This document shows positions 61,980 to 64,000 of a DNA stretch of 64,000 nucleotides, piece by piece (position 1 is the stretch's first letter; each line of letters opens with the position of its first letter). The position numbers and the translations under genes are program-made. The notes below the pieces were generated by a model. The model searched no databases, had not been told where the DNA came from, and saw nothing but the letters and a program-made list of their open reading frames with translations. This DNA is from Pseudoalteromonas phenolica (lineage in GTDB: Bacteria; Pseudomonadota; Gammaproteobacteria; Enterobacterales; Alteromonadaceae), in the NCBI RefSeq assembly GCF_005886345.1, contig NZ_PNEC01000032.1:37748-101747 (forward strand), written 5' to 3'.

Positions 61980-62924
61980 ATGCCTGATATAATCGTCATG
62001 TTTTTTATCTTAGGTTTGGTCGCTGGGTTATTAAGATCAGATCTGGCCATTCCGAAAGCCACTTACGATACGTTAAGCTTATTATTAATGCTGACAATTG
62101 GTTTAAAAGGCGGAATTGCATTACACGGTAATGTGAGTTGGTCTTTATTACCACAGATGCTGACGGTTGTTGCATTAGGTGCATTGATCCCACTGAGTTT
62201 ATTTCCACTATTAAGAAAATTAATCGGTCTTTCTGTGGCGAATAGTGCCAGTATCGCTGCACATTATGGCTCGGTAAGCGCAGGTACATTTGCGGTTGCT
62301 TTAGCATATGCCGAAACGAATCAGTTGGCAGTAGGCGCTGAGGTGACTCTATATTTAGTGTTGTTAGAATTACCCGCAATTATTGTTGGCTTATTGTTAT
62401 TTAGAAAACTCTCTCATGACACCTCTACGCAAGTTTCGATGAAAGCGCTTTGGCATGAGGCATTAACGAATAAGAGTGTGATCCTACTTGTAGGCGGTGT
62501 ATTTATAGGTCTGATGTATGGTGAACAACAAGGTGCACAAGTAACTGGATTACTAACTTCGAGCTTTAAAGTAGTACTGGCGCTGTTTTTATTAGAAATG
62601 GGTATTACAGCGGCGCAAACTTTAAGACCGCTGCCATTTAAGTATTGGAAGCTGGCAATATTTGCATTAACAATCCCGTTTATACTTGGGTCATTAGGTG
62701 TGTTTGTTGGCGCAACTTTAGGTTTATCTCTAGGTTCTATTGTTGTTTTAGCTAGTATTCTGGCCAGTGCCTCTTATATCGCTGCACCTGCCGCGATAAA
62801 AGCATCGATAAAAGAGGCTGACATAGGTTTGGCGATGTTGAGTTCGCTTGGTTTAACTTTTCCACTCAATGTAGTCATAGGCATTGGCGTGTATCATCAA
62901 ATAGCACAGTGGTATTTATCTTAA
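61980..62924 (+). CDS. SbtA-like sodium-dependent bicarbonate permease
   Basis: 314 residues with about ten helices in two repeats, characteristic of the SbtA/DUF897 family: 'LLMLTIGLKGGIALHG', 'AAHYGSVSAGTFAVALAYAE' and 'LASILASASYIAAPAAIKASI' (the last two are the core crossover motifs). In cyanobacteria SbtA imports bicarbonate with sodium. In a heterotroph it may supply bicarbonate for carboxylases. It is divergent from its LysR regulator. GAGGAG lies 6 bases before the ATG. Confidence 0.88.
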   Translation: MPDIIVMFFILGLVAGLLRSDLAIPKATYDTLSLLLMLTIGLKGGIALHGNVSWSLLPQMLTVVALGALIPLSLFPLLRKLIGLSVANSASIAAHYGSVSAGTFAVALAYAETNQLAVGAEVTLYLVLLELPAIIVGLLLFRKLSHDTSTQVSMKALWHEALTNKSVILLVGGVFIGLMYGEQQGAQVTGLLTSSFKVVLALFLLEMGITAAQTLRPLPFKYWKLAIFALTIPFILGSLGVFVGATLGLSLGSIVVLASILASASYIAAPAAIKASIKEADIGLAMLSSLGLTFPLNVVIGIGVYHQIAQWYLS

Positions 62925-62929
62925 AAATA

Positions 62930-62950
62930 AAAGCTGGCATTGCCAGCTTT
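62930..62950 (+). terminator. Hairpin after the bicarbonate permease gene
   Basis: AAAGCTGGCA-T-TGCCAGCTTT, a perfect 10-bp inverted repeat right after the stop. The T-run is short, so it may terminate only partly. Confidence 0.65.
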
Positions 62951-63077
62951 AACATCAAAAACTTATCATCAATCAATATTATCCCGCAAAATTTAAGATA
63001 CCTTCTATATTCATAAAAACTAAACTATTCATGGACTGAAATGACACAGGTAGTGTTTAATACTGAGAGTTATCTAA

Positions 63078-64000
63078 ATGTTCCAGCGTCTAAAGCTACA
63101 TGTCCAACTTAACTTTGCCTTAAGCTCAGGGCATGATAATTTTGTTGAATATCGTATGAATGCCAGAGACAGTAATTTGTCTGGTCGTATTCAAGCTAAC
63201 TTGTTAATGGTCAGGCTCAATGCTTTGAAGTTTTTTAAAGAACAAGATCAGAAGAGTGTTTCTGAGTTTGAAGAACGTTTTAACTTGTTAAATAAATTCA
63301 TCGGGCAGGGGAAAAAACTAATTTCAAGATAGAAATAAGCAGATTTTCATCAATGACATAGAAAAGGAGCTAAAGATTACAACTCTGAATTTACACAAGT
63401 TATGAGCTTATTCGAACAGCGAAACCAAGTTGTGCAAAATGACTTAGATGGTAATGGCGCTGAAATGCGAAAGAGCATAACAAAAACCATGGATAGAAGT
63501 GCATCTATTCGAGATACAGATTTACTTCATAAATCTTCAAAATTACAAGAAGCGCTGTTACTTGGACGTTCATATGTAAGCAAATTTCTTATTAATAACT
63601 CAGTCGAAGAGAACCAACGCTCTCTAGACGAGTTCGAAGAAGTTGCAATAGAGGCGCAAAATCAGAAATCAGTGCTGACCAATGCTCAAGATATAGCCGC
63701 TTTTAATGATTTTGCAAGGCGCTCTGAAGTTTATGTCGAAGGTATTAAGAAAGTTCAAGAGATCATTATTTCAAGAAATAATTTAACTGAAAACTCTTTA
63801 AATAAAATAGGTCCTGAAATCGCTGAGCAAATTGAAAGGATCAAACTTGCAAGCAAAAGCCGTCTAGATGAGATAGGCCCCCAGCTACAATCTGATAGTG
63901 AATCCGCCATTATAACAATTATTGTATTTTCATTAATTGTTATAGGTGTTGGTGTATTCTTAAGCTACTTTATTTCAAATTTAATTAACCTGAGCTGCGC
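63078..64000 (+). pseudogene. Decayed methyl-accepting chemotaxis protein gene (HBM-type sensor), cut by window edge
   Basis: The frame from ATG 63078 reads like the start of a chemoreceptor but passes from 'LKLHVQLNFAL' directly to 'SSGHDNFVEYRMNARDSNLSGRIQANLLMVRLNALKFF', so the first membrane helix is missing (about 20-25 residues deleted). The frame stops at TAG 63330. Homologous sequence continues in the +1 frame (about 63328-63375, 'DRNKQIFINDIEKELK') and returns to the original frame from about 63375 ('DYNSEFTQVMSLFEQRNQ') to the window end, including TM2 ('IITIIVFSLIVIGVGVFLSYF'). The sensor region resembles the helical bimodular (HBM) type. The signalling domain would lie beyond the window. 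A real pseudogene unless sequencing errors explain the shifts. Confidence 0.75.

Overview
The window looks like an ordinary chromosomal segment of a marine gammaproteobacterium, most likely Pseudoalteromonas or a close Alteromonadales relative. This is inferred from moderately AT-rich DNA, many secreted hydrolases (family 20 hexosaminidase, PKD/chitin-binding subtilase, exported endonuclease I, M28 peptidase, PhoD), an OsmC-YcaO fusion, integron cassettes with Vibrio/Pseudoalteromonas-style attC sites, and a MITE-like element. No rRNA, tRNA, CRISPR array, prophage or complete insertion sequence was recognised.

Layout. 0-5.8 kb: a sugar module (sodium symporter cut by the window edge, KDG kinase, exported beta-hexosaminidase, exported SMP-30-type lactonase) that fits aminosugar or oxidised-chitin use. 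5.9-14.2 kb: small enzymes, a 1054-residue HD-GYP receptor, and the Sua5 tRNA-modification enzyme paired with a DUF6671 protein. 14.4-21.7 kb: exported M28 peptidase, a MITE-like element, a DUF1800-DUF1501 pair and an OmpR/EnvZ-type two-component system that shares a half-site with the pair's upstream region. 21.9-31.9 kb: two acetyltransferases, a chitin-binding-domain subtilase, a membrane nucleotide cyclase, PhoD, and a SecD-SecF operon headed by a small exported protein.

32.2-34.9 kb is the main accessory region: a row of integron gene cassettes with four attC sites and no integrase in the window. Its six small genes, all on the plus strand, include two-TM proteins, a zinc ribbon, a lipoprotein and a YcxB-like protein. 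An acyltransferase, an acetyltransferase and a DapA-family aldolase/lyase follow.

38.3-49 kb: exported endonuclease I; a LytS/LytR-type two-component system divergent from an ABC ATPase/permease pair, with a perfect inverted repeat between them; a Tat-exported intradiol dioxygenase-like protein; and the OsmC-YcaO protein. 49.0-49.75 kb has no gene but contains two diverged copies of a structured unit, each ending in an intrinsic terminator, probably duplicated small RNAs. 49.9-63 kb: small membrane proteins, an orphan OpuAC-type binding protein, an AttH-FtsX-LolD-like operon, a VOC protein, pirin, an MsbA-like exporter, a small porin, and a LysR regulator divergent from an SbtA-like bicarbonate permease. 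The window ends in a decayed chemoreceptor gene that has lost its first membrane helix and is out of frame over about 45 bases.
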